Below are positions 35,495-47,739 of a stretch of 64,000 nt of DNA, one piece after another. The stretch lies in contig JAWNGF010000009.1 of assembly GCA_037039685.1 (NCBI GenBank), positions 1,612,001 through 1,676,000 on the forward strand, written 5' to 3'. This stretch comes from Ceratobasidium sp. AG-K (taxonomy: Eukaryota > Basidiomycota > Agaricomycetes > Cantharellales > Ceratobasidiaceae). Under the pieces are notes generated by a model that worked only from the letters and a program-made list of their open reading frames with translations, was not told the origin of the DNA and ran no database searches. Position 1 is the first letter of the stretch. Every line of letters starts with the position of its first letter. Both the position numbers and the translations under genes were made by a program.

Positions 35495-35626
35495 CCTCAA
35501 CTCGTTATGGTAGAATGCGCTCCTATTAAGTACCTAAAAGAAAAAAATAGACTAAACAGATGTGAGACTAAGAAACTATACAAACGGAGCCAGATTTACC
35601 CTCAACTCATTATGGTAGAATGAGCT
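35495..35626 (+). repeat. 27-bp direct repeat pair
   Basis: CCTCAACTCGTTATGGTAGA + ATGCGCT at 35495-35521 recurs as CCTCAACTCATTATGGTAGA + ATGAGCT at 35600-35626, 105 nt apart, with two mismatches. Possibly remnants of a repetitive element together with the neighbouring GCGAG tract. Confidence 0.75.
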
Positions 35627-35879
35627 GAGAGAGCCGGTCAAATGACTAGGGTTGTATAACTAAATATGACTAAGCGATTCTCTACCCTACGAATGTCTAT
35701 CCGTGTTTTCCCTCGTTTGCTTCGCTCGCTCGCCTCGCAGGCGTTACAGTAGCGTACGGTAACTGTAAGCGTAGTCGTGTCTCTCAGCTTGCGTCCCCTC
35801 CAGCTGTAACGAGCGTTGGAAGCGTGGCTAATTGAAGCGCCACTAGAGCCGGGCCCACCGTGACCGAGCCCCTATACGG

Positions 35880-37180
35880 CCCCTGTAAAGTATTCTTAGT
35901 ATTCTTGTACCGCGCCTGAAGTACTCCACGAAACCTCATCCGTTTTTAATTTCATTCTACGGTCCTGGCGTCGCGTCGGAATAAATAGCGGGGTTGTCCT
36001 TGTTTGGTCGAGGCGACTCGCATGGGTATGCAAGATGGGAGGCACGACTGTCACTATGATCATCATATCATATTCTCCTGCTCGGTGATATAACTCACTA
36101 AGTGGGAGGTTACTGCAAAGCCGTTTCCCCGCAAAAACATAGGAACACCGGTTGTCCGGCGTTCGCTGGTAATCCTTGACTTGAAGTCCTAAAGAATCCC
36201 GGTGGGGCTCAGTTCCGGTGGGAATCTGCCGGGCTCGACATCCGACCAGTGCGATGAAATTGAATGTCTGGATAATACCGCCTGAGTTTATTGGGACTGG
36301 CATGCTGGTCTTTTGGTTCGGGGTCTGGTCCGGCCTTAGGTTGACGTCGTAGGAGATAGTTGGAGGCAAGGGACTGTTCTGGGAATATTGATGGCGCCGG
36401 TACGTATATGACGTAGCAGGTTGTTCACACATGATGCTTCATTAACCATAAAATCTAAGGAATTTATGCGTACCTAACCCGTTGATTCGTAACTGGATCC
36501 TCTGGCTGTGCGCACATTCTCACGATAAATGAAATCCAGCGCAGTTCTGAGCTCAAATAACGCATATATTATACAGAACCAGCGTACTTCAGATAGAACG
36601 CCAAGAGACGGATTTTTATTGATACGCAATGCAGGATTCGACTTGATCGGACGTCAGAAAAATCCGGGTTGACTCCGGAGTCCTCCGCAGCCTAGGACTT
36701 AAGGGAGTAGGACTCTTTTTTTCAGGAGTCCTCTAGAGATGTGCGAGTAGATGCTGATCACTGCTGATCGCTCCGCTCGAGCGACACATCCCCTGCAGTT
36801 TCGGGAGCGCTCCCGGGATTCCCTGTCCGGGGATTTCGCCGATGGGAGCACAAAGAGCTAACCATAAGCTTGAGTAGAAAATTTGTGTGGTCACGTGACT
36901 AATTTCCACGATGGGTTGAATTTTGTCAGCATTCCGCTTAGATAATATCTCTTGAAAGTTAATCACCCAACCACGAACCGTTCCACAGGTCCCATAACCC
37001 ATCCCCCTGGTAGAAACTTTCCTGCAACATGCAGAGATCTATGGCTATTTACGTGAGCCTGCTGTGGATGTACAGCCTGAGTTCAATTTGATCCGTCAAT
37101 TCTGAGTGTTCTTTCTTTTAATCCATAATTTATTGTCTTTTGACACGCACATCATGTAAGACATAACCGTATTAAGTAGC
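35880..37180. other. Intergenic, no supported gene
   Basis: 1.3 kb, including an open frame on the minus strand at 35896-36432 that lacks any recognisable domain. Followed by the LINE remnant. Confidence 0.45.
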
Positions 37181-37182
37181 CC

Positions 37183-38200
37183 CTATGGTGCCCCTCCCAT
37201 ATACATGGCCCGGTGTGCTGGCCCACCACCTCTCCGCCGTCCGCCCACTCCCGAGCGTTTATACGGGTCCTCCGGGAAGCGATCCCTCGATTTCTCCATG
37301 CCGGCAACGTAACTAAAACTGTAGCCTTTCGACAATATCCTCCGTTGGTACAGGCGCCTCCTCTTTCCTTCTACCCCCACACCTCGCCCTCGTGACCCTC
37401 TTACCCTGCCCGAAGACTTGCCAATGCCCCGATTTGACTCCTCGCTTTCTGTATATAGCTGACCAAATGTATGGCCCCTTTCCCTGGTTGCAAGACCGCC
37501 TTGAAAGACCGCGATACCGCCCCAAGCGCGCAGTCCTGCTCGGCCCGTTGGCGACTGGGTGATTTGCAACTCACTAAGACCTGGTGAACGGTTTTGGGTT
37601 TCCATCTACACAGACTGCAGGTTCTAGAGTCGACGAGTTTGAATCGATGGAGGTAGTTGGCAAACAGGAAATGTTCCGTCCTCAACTGGGTGAATATTCC
37701 GTGCTGTTCACGGGGTAACTCAGCTGCTTGCTCGCTGAAAACAGTCGAGGGATAGGTCCTATCGATTTGTAGCTGGTTTTGTGTTCTCTCCGACTCCCCT
37801 GCCCATCGTTTCCACTCTCCTGATATGCCCTCTCTTCCCATTCGCTTCGCCACCGTCGGGTTTATCGGTATCGGCTCCCTAGGTACCTGGAGGAGAACTC
37901 GTTGGTCAATTTACATCCTCGCGCCGCTTCTTTTGCCGCTGCATCCGCTTTGTCGTTACCCTCCACATCCATGTGACAGGGAATTCACCTCCTGTCCAAG
38001 CGAACCCCTGGGATGCCCCTTCTGACCAGGTTGATTGCCTTGTCTAAGTGTGCCAATTCTAACAGTGGGTCAACTGATACTTAGGCTTTTTTCGATGTGG
38101 CGCATGTGGTGCCACTACGACTGAGTCTTCTTGTTAACTCTAGTTGCCCAAGAATCATCAATGGAGTGGATACGAGCAGAATGAATGCTTTCGAAAACGC
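37183..38200 (-). mobile_element. Non-LTR (LINE) retrotransposon 3' remnant: RNase H and C-terminal zinc domain
   Basis: On the minus strand, around 37980-37865, sequence encodes CHMDVEGNDKADAAAKEAARG, the HxDVxGNxxADxxAKxA signature of the RNase H domain found in Tad/I-clade LINEs. It continues through LPREQHGIFTQLRTEHFLFA and NYLHRFKLVDSRTCSLCRWK to KTVHQVLVSCKSPSRQRAEQ (37750-37540), the CxxC...H...C terminal domain of these elements. Frames change several times and the RT domain is absent, so this is a 5'-truncated dead copy. It lies just 3' of the SAM-type carrier gene. Confidence 0.75.
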
Positions 38201-38335
38201 GCACACAATCTAACTGTTCGATGTATGATCGCTGAGCCTCTTGCAGCAGCATTTATGTATGAACCTAAAGCTATCGCGTCTACTCGTGTAATTTTGCACT
38301 CGAAATTTGTCATTCTTTGACTCTTAATGTAGGAA

Positions 38336-39378
38336 TCACGCTGAGTTATAGCCTGTTTGAATCTTGACTCCCCATTCCCATGCGCCTAAAAACACTGCTC
38401 CGCCTGCAGATATCCACAAGGTGCGAGGGACTACCCCTGCGAACAGCGCACCAACCCCCTCTGTGCGATATATCTGCATAAACCTTGAAGTAAGGGATAT
38501 TCTTCTTTCAGGAGCATCCTGGATAGGTAACAAGCTGATTGGTGTTCGAGGCAAAATTTATGGATTGCTTACTTTCATATCTAGCATGATACGAGTCTTG
38601 AGCACGTCAAGCGGGGTCGTTGCGCAAGCTGCGATTCCACCAGCCACGCTCCCGCACACAGCCGCTTCGTGTGGGTTAACTGGACGCCCTAGAGTCCCCC
38701 CAAGCCGTATTTTGAAGAATTCGTACATGGGGAATTGAAGTGACGTAAACGGGATCTAGGGAATGTCAGTCGGCTTCAATTGTGGATCCAGTCACGACAT
38801 GCCTCTCTTATAACCGTTGATCCGAATCCTCTATACATGCCGCTCAAGCCTTCTGCTTGGGCGACCTTGAGAAACACCCCCCAGGAGGATACGCCCGCAC
38901 CGTATGCGGCGGTCTGAGTACGCGACTTCACCACTTCGGTCGGAACACGAACTAGACATGCCGCAACCTCACCAACCGACGCCGCCAGGAGGTGATTGAG
39001 TGGGTGTGTAGCATCAATTGGGAAGGTTTGCTTAAGAGTGGAGTAAGTCGTGAAGAAGATCGCCGCTGGGTCCGGGCGATTGGTAGGTGTGAAGCGGAGT
39101 ATTACAATGCGGAGGGCGTACCTCCCGGAGCACTTCCTACAATTACACTCCCGACACCTCTGTATATACCGTTAAACCCACCGGCTTTAGCAAAACCTTG
39201 GGAGGACTGCAGCCGGGTTTTGATCGTATCTATGGGAAAGAAGAGAAGGTCCACGGACGTGCCCGCTAATCCGCCGGCCTGGCTGCATGTTTAGGTATTT
39301 TCTCAAGGTATTCGAATGACATGAACTTACGAGCAAGGCCTGAACCAAGGTGGGCTGGATGGGAGGCTGAGAAGCCAT
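38336..39378 (-). CDS. PET8: Mitochondrial S-adenosylmethionine-type carrier (MCF/SLC25)
   Basis: Five exons (39378-39331, 39278-39122, 39065-38803, 38755-38573, 38518-38336) give 277 residues, a standard mitochondrial carrier length. The three Px[DE]xx[KR] signatures are PIDTIK, PTEVVK and PLDVLK, one per repeat, each followed by the GxxG-type motif (for example [32 protein letters not shown]). [20 protein letters not shown] and [15 protein letters not shown] resemble Pet8/SAMC, which exchanges cytosolic S-adenosylmethionine for mitochondrial S-adenosylhomocysteine across the inner membrane; substrate is by homology. The third intron begins GCATGT rather than GT (38802), fixed by the conserved RE|IPFTS junction. 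The ATG at 39378 is preferred over one four codons upstream. Confidence 0.9.
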
Positions 39379-40632
39379 GTGATGGACCAAACGAACCTGG
39401 ATCAGATCACGTGGGCCTCAGGTCCACACCATACGTCATCCTTTTTATGCAGCGTCGATCACAAAGACATTCTCCTTGAGCTCTTTACGTTCTGTTCACA
39501 TTTTTATCGAGAGCCAACCGGATCCAGGCTTGTCTATTGACAATCCTTGTGTTTTTATAAAATGGCGTAGTCATTGCGGTTTCCTTAGGCCTTACTGGCA
39601 CTTGCCCTCTGCACCACCCTGTCACCTTATCCTGCCCTTTCCTTCGTCTTGTTTGTTTTAATATTAGTTTCGTAAGCCATTTAGCTGCGCAGTTGCACCT
39701 TGTCACTATGGGACTTCATGAAGTTACGTAAATGGGGATCACGTTATGAATTGCTTGGGTGCCCACACATCCCGTGGTTGAGCGGTTCGAGCCTTGATAC
39801 GTATCTTTTATAGTCACGTATATAAATAAACAGAACTTTAACATGGGCGGTAGAGAATTGGTTGGTGGATCTTGTCTCCTTTGCGTGAAGTCGTATCATG
39901 GTTATCAGGGAAAAGGAACGGAAAATGCCACCGGTAGCCCGTTGAGGCCAACCTCGTACATTTGGTCCATAGAATCCGCTACTGCAGCCCGAAATACTAG
40001 ACTGACTGGAACCCAAGACGCAACAAGGGTTGATAGGGGCTAGCACTCGCACGCGTTGGTAGTCATGGGGGGACTGATGGAAAGCGCCGGAAGGTATACT
40101 CGCCAGGCATATCAGCAGCACGGTGAAGCCCTCACGGACAGACTATAACTAAGGATGCATGGGTGCTCGCGAATGGTAGCGCCAGAGGCGCTTTCGGGGT
40201 CAATACCTGAGTGGCATGGAATAAGCGAGCCTGCAGAGGATTCTCTGTCTTCCGTGGGAAATCACATCTCTCCTGGGCAACATCAACCTTGGGCCTAAAA
40301 GTAGGGAACCCCCGGTTTGTTAGATTGGTACTCGCCAAGAAATGGGGCACATCAAGCATGCATATAATCACATACAAGCCGGTAAGGGATTGATCCTGAG
40401 TAGCATATCAACGGTAAAATCATGGATGCATGAGCACGAGAAGTGGACCAGCAGGAGATATAACAAGCGGTGCCAGGACTGCGGTGGAGCCCACTCCCGA
40501 ATTCTGTTGTTACACCAAGGGACACTATTTGCTCCGGCTGATTTCCGTCACGCGCGGCCGTTTTCCGTAGTCTTGCAGACATCAACGGACGTGGTTTTCG
40601 ACTAGCCGCCACAACATCACGGTTCTCTGTCC
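39379..40632. other. Intergenic, no supported gene
   Basis: 1.25 kb divergent region between the carrier (minus) and paralog D (plus). A CACGCGCGGCCGTTTTCCG stretch near 40548-40567 faintly resembles the upstream block of paralogs A and B. Nothing else recognised. Confidence 0.4.
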
Positions 40633-42897
40633 ATGTCCCAGTCAACCGCCGGGCCGTCTCGACGGCGTCGCACGTACGCTATCCAGTCATGCAATAGTTG
40701 CCGACGGCGCCGATGCAAGTGCGACGGCGCCCGCCCTGTCTGTGGCACATGCACATCATCGGTACGCTTCTCTTCCTTTGCTGCCTCCATAAGGCTCACC
40801 CACATCCCAGGGGCACGAGGTAACTGACCCACAGTTTTATTGATTGAGTGCTAACTCTATCCAGTGTTCTTGGACCACAGACGGCACTGACGGACGACCA
40901 GCTACCAAGCAGTATGTCGAGAGTCTGCGCGTCAAAATCCTGATGTTGGAATCTGAGATCTCACAGCTGACGGAACTCGACCAGGAGGCTCCTACACAAC
41001 CCCAGTCTAGTGACGCCTCTGTGCCCGCATCATCTCCCACCATACATCTCCACGACCTGCTTAATATGGACGCATCAAGTGACACTGATGTCCCCCCGGT
41101 GGATCCCAGCGTAAGTCGAGCCGAGCTCCTGTGAACATCCAGCTGACGCAAACCCCTAGGTGCCTGCCCCGTCTGAATCCACGCAGCTCACATCTTCGCT
41201 GCCCACAATCCAGATTTTTCAGATACCACCTCAACCGCAATTGCCTACTAGCAGGCAGAAACCGCCTCTGACCTATCAATACATATTCAATATCGACACT
41301 ACAATCCCCACCGAACAACAGTCTCTCCACGCTCAGGCGAGCCTTGCCTGCCAATGGAACCGCAATTTGCCCAATTTGGACGTTCAACTTTCCCGGAAGG
41401 AGCACGACACAATCCTTTCCCGATTTTTCAGCTACAGCTCAAGTTGGCTCTCGGGCTTGATTCCCGCTTTATTTTTGCAGGACATGGTTGGTTGTCTATC
41501 CTCTCAAGCCGAACAGCCCAACCCAACCCGACTCCAACACTATTCCCCTATCCTGCACTGCTCGCTTCTCGCCATTGCAACCGCATTTTCAGATCAGGCA
41601 GATATCAGCTCACACCCAACACGCAACAAGTTTGCCGCTCACGCCAAACAATGGCTCGACGAGGCGCTGAGCCACCCTTCGCCAAGCCACACACTCTCCT
41701 TCATACTCTTGTCAGAGTACCATTGGGGAGTAGGTGAAATCATCCCAGGATTCATGTATATGGGTCAGTCGAGCGCTTTGACTTTGCCACCTATACTTAA
41801 GCGTCCTTAGGACTGAGTGTGCGTGCGACTCGGACTCGTGAGCCGACCTGACAGACTCGATCATCTCGGAGTACTTACTTGACATTAGCTACGATTTCAC
41901 TCGATCATACCACCCGATATTGGTATGAATGGGCGACATTCACACAAGGTTCGTGCCCGCGCTCTAAGGTTGAAATCGCTTCGACTAAAAACGACCTTCA
42001 ACCGAACAGAAAAGCTCATGGTGCCAGTCCCACATATCATTTACAGAAACCCAATCTAAATCAAACAATGGTTCTAGGCACTCGAGAGCAAGAGACCGAG
42101 TGAAACAAAGGTGCCACAAGTACCGATTGTCCTACCAACAATCTTTCAACTCAACGACCAACTTTGTGAGGACGATTCGCTCGCCTCCCAGCCTCTAGGT
42201 CGCGATGATACGAGGTCTCTCGTTCTCTGCTTCGTCGAGAGCTGCAAGCTGATGGTTATCGCCACTCCGATAATAAATAATATGTAAGTTTGATCCTCTA
42301 GGTTTGTTGCGGTCATTACCTGACATGAATTGTCCAAGCAATAAAACAGTCCAGAGCTCAGAAATCGTCCACATCACGTATGTTTGTCCTTCTTAGTAAT
42401 ACTCCAGGCGTTAGTAACTTGTTCAGTACCCAGCTCGACGCGTGGGCAGCCGCTCTTCCGGATGGCCTTTGCGTTCGAGAAGATCTTACACCAACCCTTC
42501 CCCACGTACTGAGTCTTCATTTGTGGTTTTGGTGGATAAATCTCGAGCTTTATCTGCCTTTACTCAGCGAACCTAAAGAGCCGGTGGTCGCAAAATGTGA
42601 CCACGCAATCGAGCGACTCTTCAAACTCGTTTTTACCTTTAGCGCCCAGTACGGCCTACGGTACTTCCCCCGCAGTGGCCTCAAGGTATGTTTTAGCCTA
42701 GCCCAAACTAGGGGGTTTTTTTTTGATACACGGTTCAGGCGATCTACATATGTGGATGCGGTCTCCTAGCCCGGGCAGGATCCGCAGGAGTAACAGAAGT
42801 CGATGCTTGTGTTTCAGCGCTTCGGACGATCGCAAGTACCTGGCCTTGTGCAGAGGCGTTAGCGGATGAACTTGAAGCTCGAGTTGCTTCGGTATAG
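40633..42897 (+). CDS. Zn2Cys6 transcription factor, paralog D
   Basis: Eleven exons (40633-40761, 40811-40819, 40865-41110, 41160-41763, 41811-41837, 41889-41948, 42010-42020, 42078-42283, 42350-42377, 42434-42685, 42739-42897) give 576 residues. Zinc-cluster cysteines are at 20, 23, 30, 37, 40 and 47 (SCNSCRRRRCKCDG, PVCGTCTSS, then Gly-His-Glu from the 9-nt exon and CSW). GRPATKQYVESLRVKILMLE is the linker/coiled coil. Effector-region landmarks are YQYIFNIDTTIPTEQQ, LQHYSPILHCSLLAIATAFS, FAAHAKQWLDEAL and LWFWWINLELYLP. The 11-nt micro-exon 42010-42020 encodes part of EKLM. The ninth exon (28 nt) is weakly conserved and its borders less sure. Nuclear regulator; the specific role is unknown. 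Confidence 0.9.
40811..40819 (+). other. 9-nt micro-exon in zinc cluster, paralog D
   Basis: GGGCACGAG flanked by CCCAG and GTAACT, introns of 49 and 45 nt. Encodes Gly-His-Glu before the sixth cysteine. Confidence 0.85.
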
Positions 42898-44167
42898 AGC
42901 GTCGTCCTGGTTCTGAAGGGGCTTTACTTGGATTTTATGGGAGCATTTGGTATTATCATTGAGTGCTGGCATCCCATTCATACGACACGACCATTCACGC
43001 ATCATATATCGTATACTTCAATCGAGCATATTTAATACTGTGGGGCGGTGCTCTACAATACCATTGTAGCTTGAATTGTTAAAATGAAACGAGAGCTAAC
43101 TACTAAGAAACCACTCGCAGGGCACAGGCTAATAACAGGAACCAGAAGGAATGCATACGTTCCAGGCCAGGGAAAGCAATCGGCCGTGGGCTCTACGCTC
43201 AATTTGGCAGGATTAAAGTAAGCTTGGGTTAGGCTCCTCGAACTTATGGTTGGTGAGTAGAAGTAGATCAGGTTCGAAGGATCCTGAGTAAATGAGCGTT
43301 TGATAAAAAGTCACCCCCAGCCAGCTTTTTGTCCACTACTATCAAATGTTACGTTCCGTGTATCCCAAATGAAATATGTTTAAGCGCGAATTGAAGCTCT
43401 GGGCATTGTCAGCCGATCAGCAAGTGACATAACAAAGCGGTGGTTGTGATGGCACTGTATTTCAGTTTGCATTTCAAACCGATGGCGTTGGGACTGTTGG
43501 AGTCAAGTTAGGTCATGAAGCAAAGGCTTGAGCTAATGCAAGCTCAAATATCTCGCATATCACGAAGACCAGCCCTAAAATTCTATAATTCAGCCTAGGA
43601 TTTGATATACCGTGTGTACAAGACTCTTGTTGTGATGTATAGTGGAGTCTCGAGGATCTCAGCATATAGAGGACTAGTAGAACCCATTTTCCTCAGAGCA
43701 AGGCAGTATTTTGTTGATGAGGGAATGGAAATGTCCCGATGCGGAGTCGAACGTAAAATTTGGATGAGCAGATTTAGGTGGGGCAGCAATACTCAGCGAC
43801 AATATGGACTACGACAAGGCCAGTGCTTGATACCCAAGGGTCGCAGGTAGAACGTATTCTGAACTATGTTGAGAGGTACCAGAGTAGTCAAGGGTGGCCG
43901 TACAGATATAACCCCCAGGATGCAACCGGTTGAACAAGCGTTGGTTCCGGCGAATCACCCATCGGAACTAGTCCGGAACGGTTTGCGTGCGGGTATCAAA
44001 ACACGCGATACTCACTGCGGGCTGCTTATCTTACCTATCTCGCACACGCGATAGACGCAACGGCATGTAAAACCCAGGAGTAGAGGGTTAGCGCCCTGAT
44101 TCTGACCCTAGTAGGCCACGCTACACATTCTCGAGTTGCGTCCGTCAGGAAAGACAAATCCCCTTGA

Positions 44168-44234
44168 ATGTTTTTCTTCTTTTTTGTTCTTTTGTTTTTT
44201 TTTTTTTTTTTTTTTGTTTTTTTTGAGGGGGGGG
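44168..44234 (+). repeat. T-rich low-complexity tract
   Basis: Long T runs interrupted by single G or C, followed by a G run. Could be a poly(A) tail of a minus-strand retroposed sequence or simple low complexity; no element could be attached to it. Confidence 0.6.
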
Positions 44235-46084
44235 ATTTGAGATCATCTGAATTCTCGAGACGGGGGATGTTATTCCCATGCAAAGGAGGAATAAGCTATG
44301 CAATGAAGCAGAGTTGAGGTATCAAAGAATGAATACTCGCACCAAAACAATAGAGACTCAATCCAATTGACGCATACATCCACCAAAATGACTTTGATTT
44401 TGCTTCGACACAAGCGCCCCAAATGCGCACGATATACCCTTACTGCATGTAACCGAGTATAAGGCAATTTAGTGGAAGGCTACGTCAACACCTCGCCAAC
44501 TGATTGGAGTTTATACGTCGAATATGTTACGATAACTGATTCAAGGCCTTATAGTTCGTGGCGTAACCCCGACCGTACAACCAAGCCATTAGCATATAGG
44601 CTCACTTGCACGGCACCTATGCTCAATAAGCATAGCATATAAAATCGGTCGTGCAATGGCAAAAGGCAGAAGATATATATGCATTACCACCATGCTTCCA
44701 CTTATGGCCAGGGAATTCCGGAGTTGGGCCTGTAGAGCACCCATTTCACAAACATGAACCCTTGCAGAAACCTGTGTGTCAGAACTTTGCTCTCTCAAGT
44801 ATTCCTAGTCTTAATTTCAGACTTTATCAATGATCCAATATGCCCCAAAAGATGTGATACAATGATACACCGAGGAGTGGGTGTCATTACATATACCCCT
44901 AGATATACTTACATACCTCCTCGATTGCACCCTTTCGCCCGACTATGGCTGAACGTCATTAGGATCAGTGATTTCTTTGTGGAGGAGAAAAAGCACAGGC
45001 CAAAATGCGTGCTAACCACAAGTGTGAATAGCCCCAATCTCCCTCGTTGGGTGAGTAAAAGCTAAATTAATTTAGGAATGGATCGTGAACATACTGAATC
45101 ATCGCAAGGTTCTTAAGGGGAGGAACGTACGTCTGCGGAAGTCGACATATAATAAGGTTAATTGGTCCTTGGCTAAGAAGACGAACACTCTGCGCGCTCC
45201 CAGGTACTTGCACCGATGAAATGTCTTAGTGCGAGATCAGGCATGGCCTCAGAATAAATGGGCATCGGAACTGAGTCATACGCACCAAGTCAAGTGTGAA
45301 TCTGTCTTACCGTATTACGCACTGGCAAAACAGCATTACAGGGTCGTTCCGGCTGTGCTCCCATTAAAGGAAATAAAAGATCAGAACTTGTTCCGTCAAT
45401 ATATCGTTTGAAAACTACAAGACATTGGCGATAGCTCAAACCAAGGGAAGCTTGGGACAAGACCAAAAGAATTGAGTTTCAAGTAACCAAGGACTAGTGT
45501 AAAAATGAAACTGTCAGCCAGTCCGTCGATAAAGTCCCGTAGAATGATCTCTTCCGAAAGCGCGACTTTTGTTGTGCATTGAAACAATAGCAGCGCCTGG
45601 GGTGACAGAATCAGATTCCGAGTGCAGGTGCTCAGTAGCAGCGTCCATTGTCTTTAACATTGGGAGATCGAAGGTGAAGTGAAGATGACAAGACACTAGA
45701 GTTGATTTTAGCCGACACACTAGCCGTTCCGGAGAATCGTTGGAGTAGGTTATGGTGGATGGCCGCACATTTGGCGCCACGGTCCTCATGCACGAGCAGG
45801 CTTAATATATCACGTAAATGTGTGATGGAGCAATGAGGGTTTGGAATACCTTTGATATTAGCCATGACTATTACGCGAAAAAGACGCAAAGATAGATAGA
45901 ATACAGTACCACAAAAGAGCTGAGACTGTAGATCCAGAGGTTTAAACATCTCAAAGGCCTTGAAGACGTTGTGTACTGGGAGCACCGTGCAGAATGCTTG
46001 GGTAGATACCAAGCGAAGGGGGGATGTTGGATATGTACCCAGAAAACTAGAGTAGGTCTTCAGTGTAAAGTCGTGGCAAACAAG

Positions 46085-46150
46085 GGGGGAAACAACAAGC
46101 TGACGTAATACGAATCAACCGCAGAGATCCCGGGCGAATACACACACTTG
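46085..46150 (+). repeat. Dispersed short repeat, copy 2
   Basis: Counterpart of the 19568-19635 block: G-rich stretch, then CTGACGTAATACGAATCAAC and CGCAGAGATCCCGGG. Similarity is imperfect and short. Confidence 0.45.
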
Positions 46151-47609
46151 ATTACACTGGACGTGTCGTATGATACCGGAACGCACAGTACAAATATGGG
46201 ATTGAGCTGCAATGTATATTGTACATGGCGGTGACACTCATTTTTTTGAATAAATAGTCAGCTTGATGTGGGCTCGGCTGGGGACGAGTGGTTTGATTTC
46301 GTCCCGGAACTGTTCTGGGTGGGTCAAGTCCAAAAGGAGAGGACTTATCAGTTATAAATGACGGATGGCTTTCCTGCAATCTTGAATAGTAGTTTAATGT
46401 ACATACGCGCTGCAGATCTTTTGCCCCCTGAGACTTTGAAGGCTGTGAAAGTCGCTTTGAATCAAATAAGATCCAGGCTTTATGTATCGAGCTCCCCGAC
46501 AAGCCAGAACGGCGCCTTGTCCATGTTGTAAAGCTCCGTAATGAATACCCCAGCTGATAGGAAAGTGGCATACTTATAGGGTCATTCTACCTTAATCACA
46601 AACTTTCCGGCGTCACGAAGTAATAGGAATAGCAGAAAATGTGTCTTAGTTACCATATCTGGCAAAATAATGTGACGCATGTGACTACATTACAAGCTAG
46701 CTATAGGGGGCATTCTTTGGGAGCCCGGCCGTTTTGTTCTGGCATTTCATATTTCCACCACCATGGTTGTTTTTGCATATCTGCCCCGATTCGTCCAATG
46801 AAGTCCACCTCCGGGATTGGATTCTCCTGAACTTGCTTTGTTCCAAACACGATGCTCACTGTGTTGTAGTCACGATCCCTGGTTGGTTTAGGAGCCAAAA
46901 TTCTACGTGTGGATCATTCGAGTGAAGGTCAACTGAGGTAGAGCCACTTGGAATGCGCAAGGCTGGGAATTTCCTGCTCGGGGGGGGGGGTATACTGTAG
47001 ACCCCTTAATACATTGGGTGATGATAGGGTGTTAGATTATTCAAGAACACAAACTGAGTTGAATGTTTACATGTGTCTATTGGGTCTCCGCACCCACAGC
47101 CAAAATTTCGTCCCTAATCTTGGGTAAAGTTCGGTCCCCCGGAGCTTCAGTTATGACGGTGGAGATGGTGCGCTCGGGCCGGACTTTGGAGCCTGACGCC
47201 AGACGCAGCCTCGGTTCGACTGTCAGGGGTAGAAATCTGATTCCCAAAGATCGAGGAGTGGCGAATTGGTACAACCGAGTGGAAAGGGTTACCACATGGG
47301 CCCCTCCCAGCTGAAAAGCTGCGTAGCTTATTCAACGGTTGCTCATTGTAGAAAAGCCGTGAGGCTTTTTGCGGACGACCTTCATATGATGCATAAACGG
47401 TGCCGCAATTCATCGCGGCAGGAACTAAGGTGCACGTCATAACATTAGAATATGAGTCAGACTTGTAGTCTAGGCAGCCAGCAACGTTATGCTGGTTAGC
47501 GCATACATGGTTCTCCACCATAAACAATGTTTCAGGCGCGATGCGGGCTCCTGTATGTGATGTTACTGTCAGTTTGAGGCTTGGATAGTACTGATGGCGG
47601 TCAATGGTA

Positions 47610-47685
47610 ACGCCGACGTGCCGACGTGCGATGTTTTTCCGCTACCCAACATTTGGCGGGGGCCCGGCGCTTGGTAGGCCGCCTT
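47610..47685 (+). promoter_or_regulatory. Conserved upstream block of TF pseudogene E
   Basis: GTGCGATGTTTTTCCGCTAC ... CCAACATTTGG ... GGCGCTTGGTAGGCCGC matches the second half of the block upstream of paralog A (CGATATTTTTCCGCCCACCA ... GGCGCTTGGTGCCGC). Lies about 150 nt before the decayed zinc cluster. Confidence 0.5.
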
Positions 47686-47739
47686 GAGCACCACACCCAT
47701 AACGCCATTACCAGTGCCCAATGACCCCCCTACTTTGCC

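Larger units (their letters stand above)
42898..47600. other. Long intergenic region without supported genes
   Basis: 4.7 kb. Contains a T-rich low-complexity tract (about 44168-44225), a G run (46980-46990), a short dispersed repeat (46085-46150) and one minus-strand frame (45632-46012) with an uncharacterised segment SITHLRDILSLLVHEDRGAK that could be a protein-coding relic. No splicing model could be built. Confidence 0.45.

Noticed and set aside
35100..35623. Several long Arg/Ser-rich frames on both strands
   Set aside because: Composition artefact of the GCGAG purine-rich tract; no start context or homology pattern.
35896..36432. 178-codon minus-strand frame
   Set aside because: No recognisable motif, atypical composition and no exon neighbours; treated as chance.
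45632..46012. Minus-strand 126-codon frame with ITHLRDILSLLVHEDRGAK
   Set aside because: Some protein-like character, but no upstream or downstream exons could be joined and no family was recognised.
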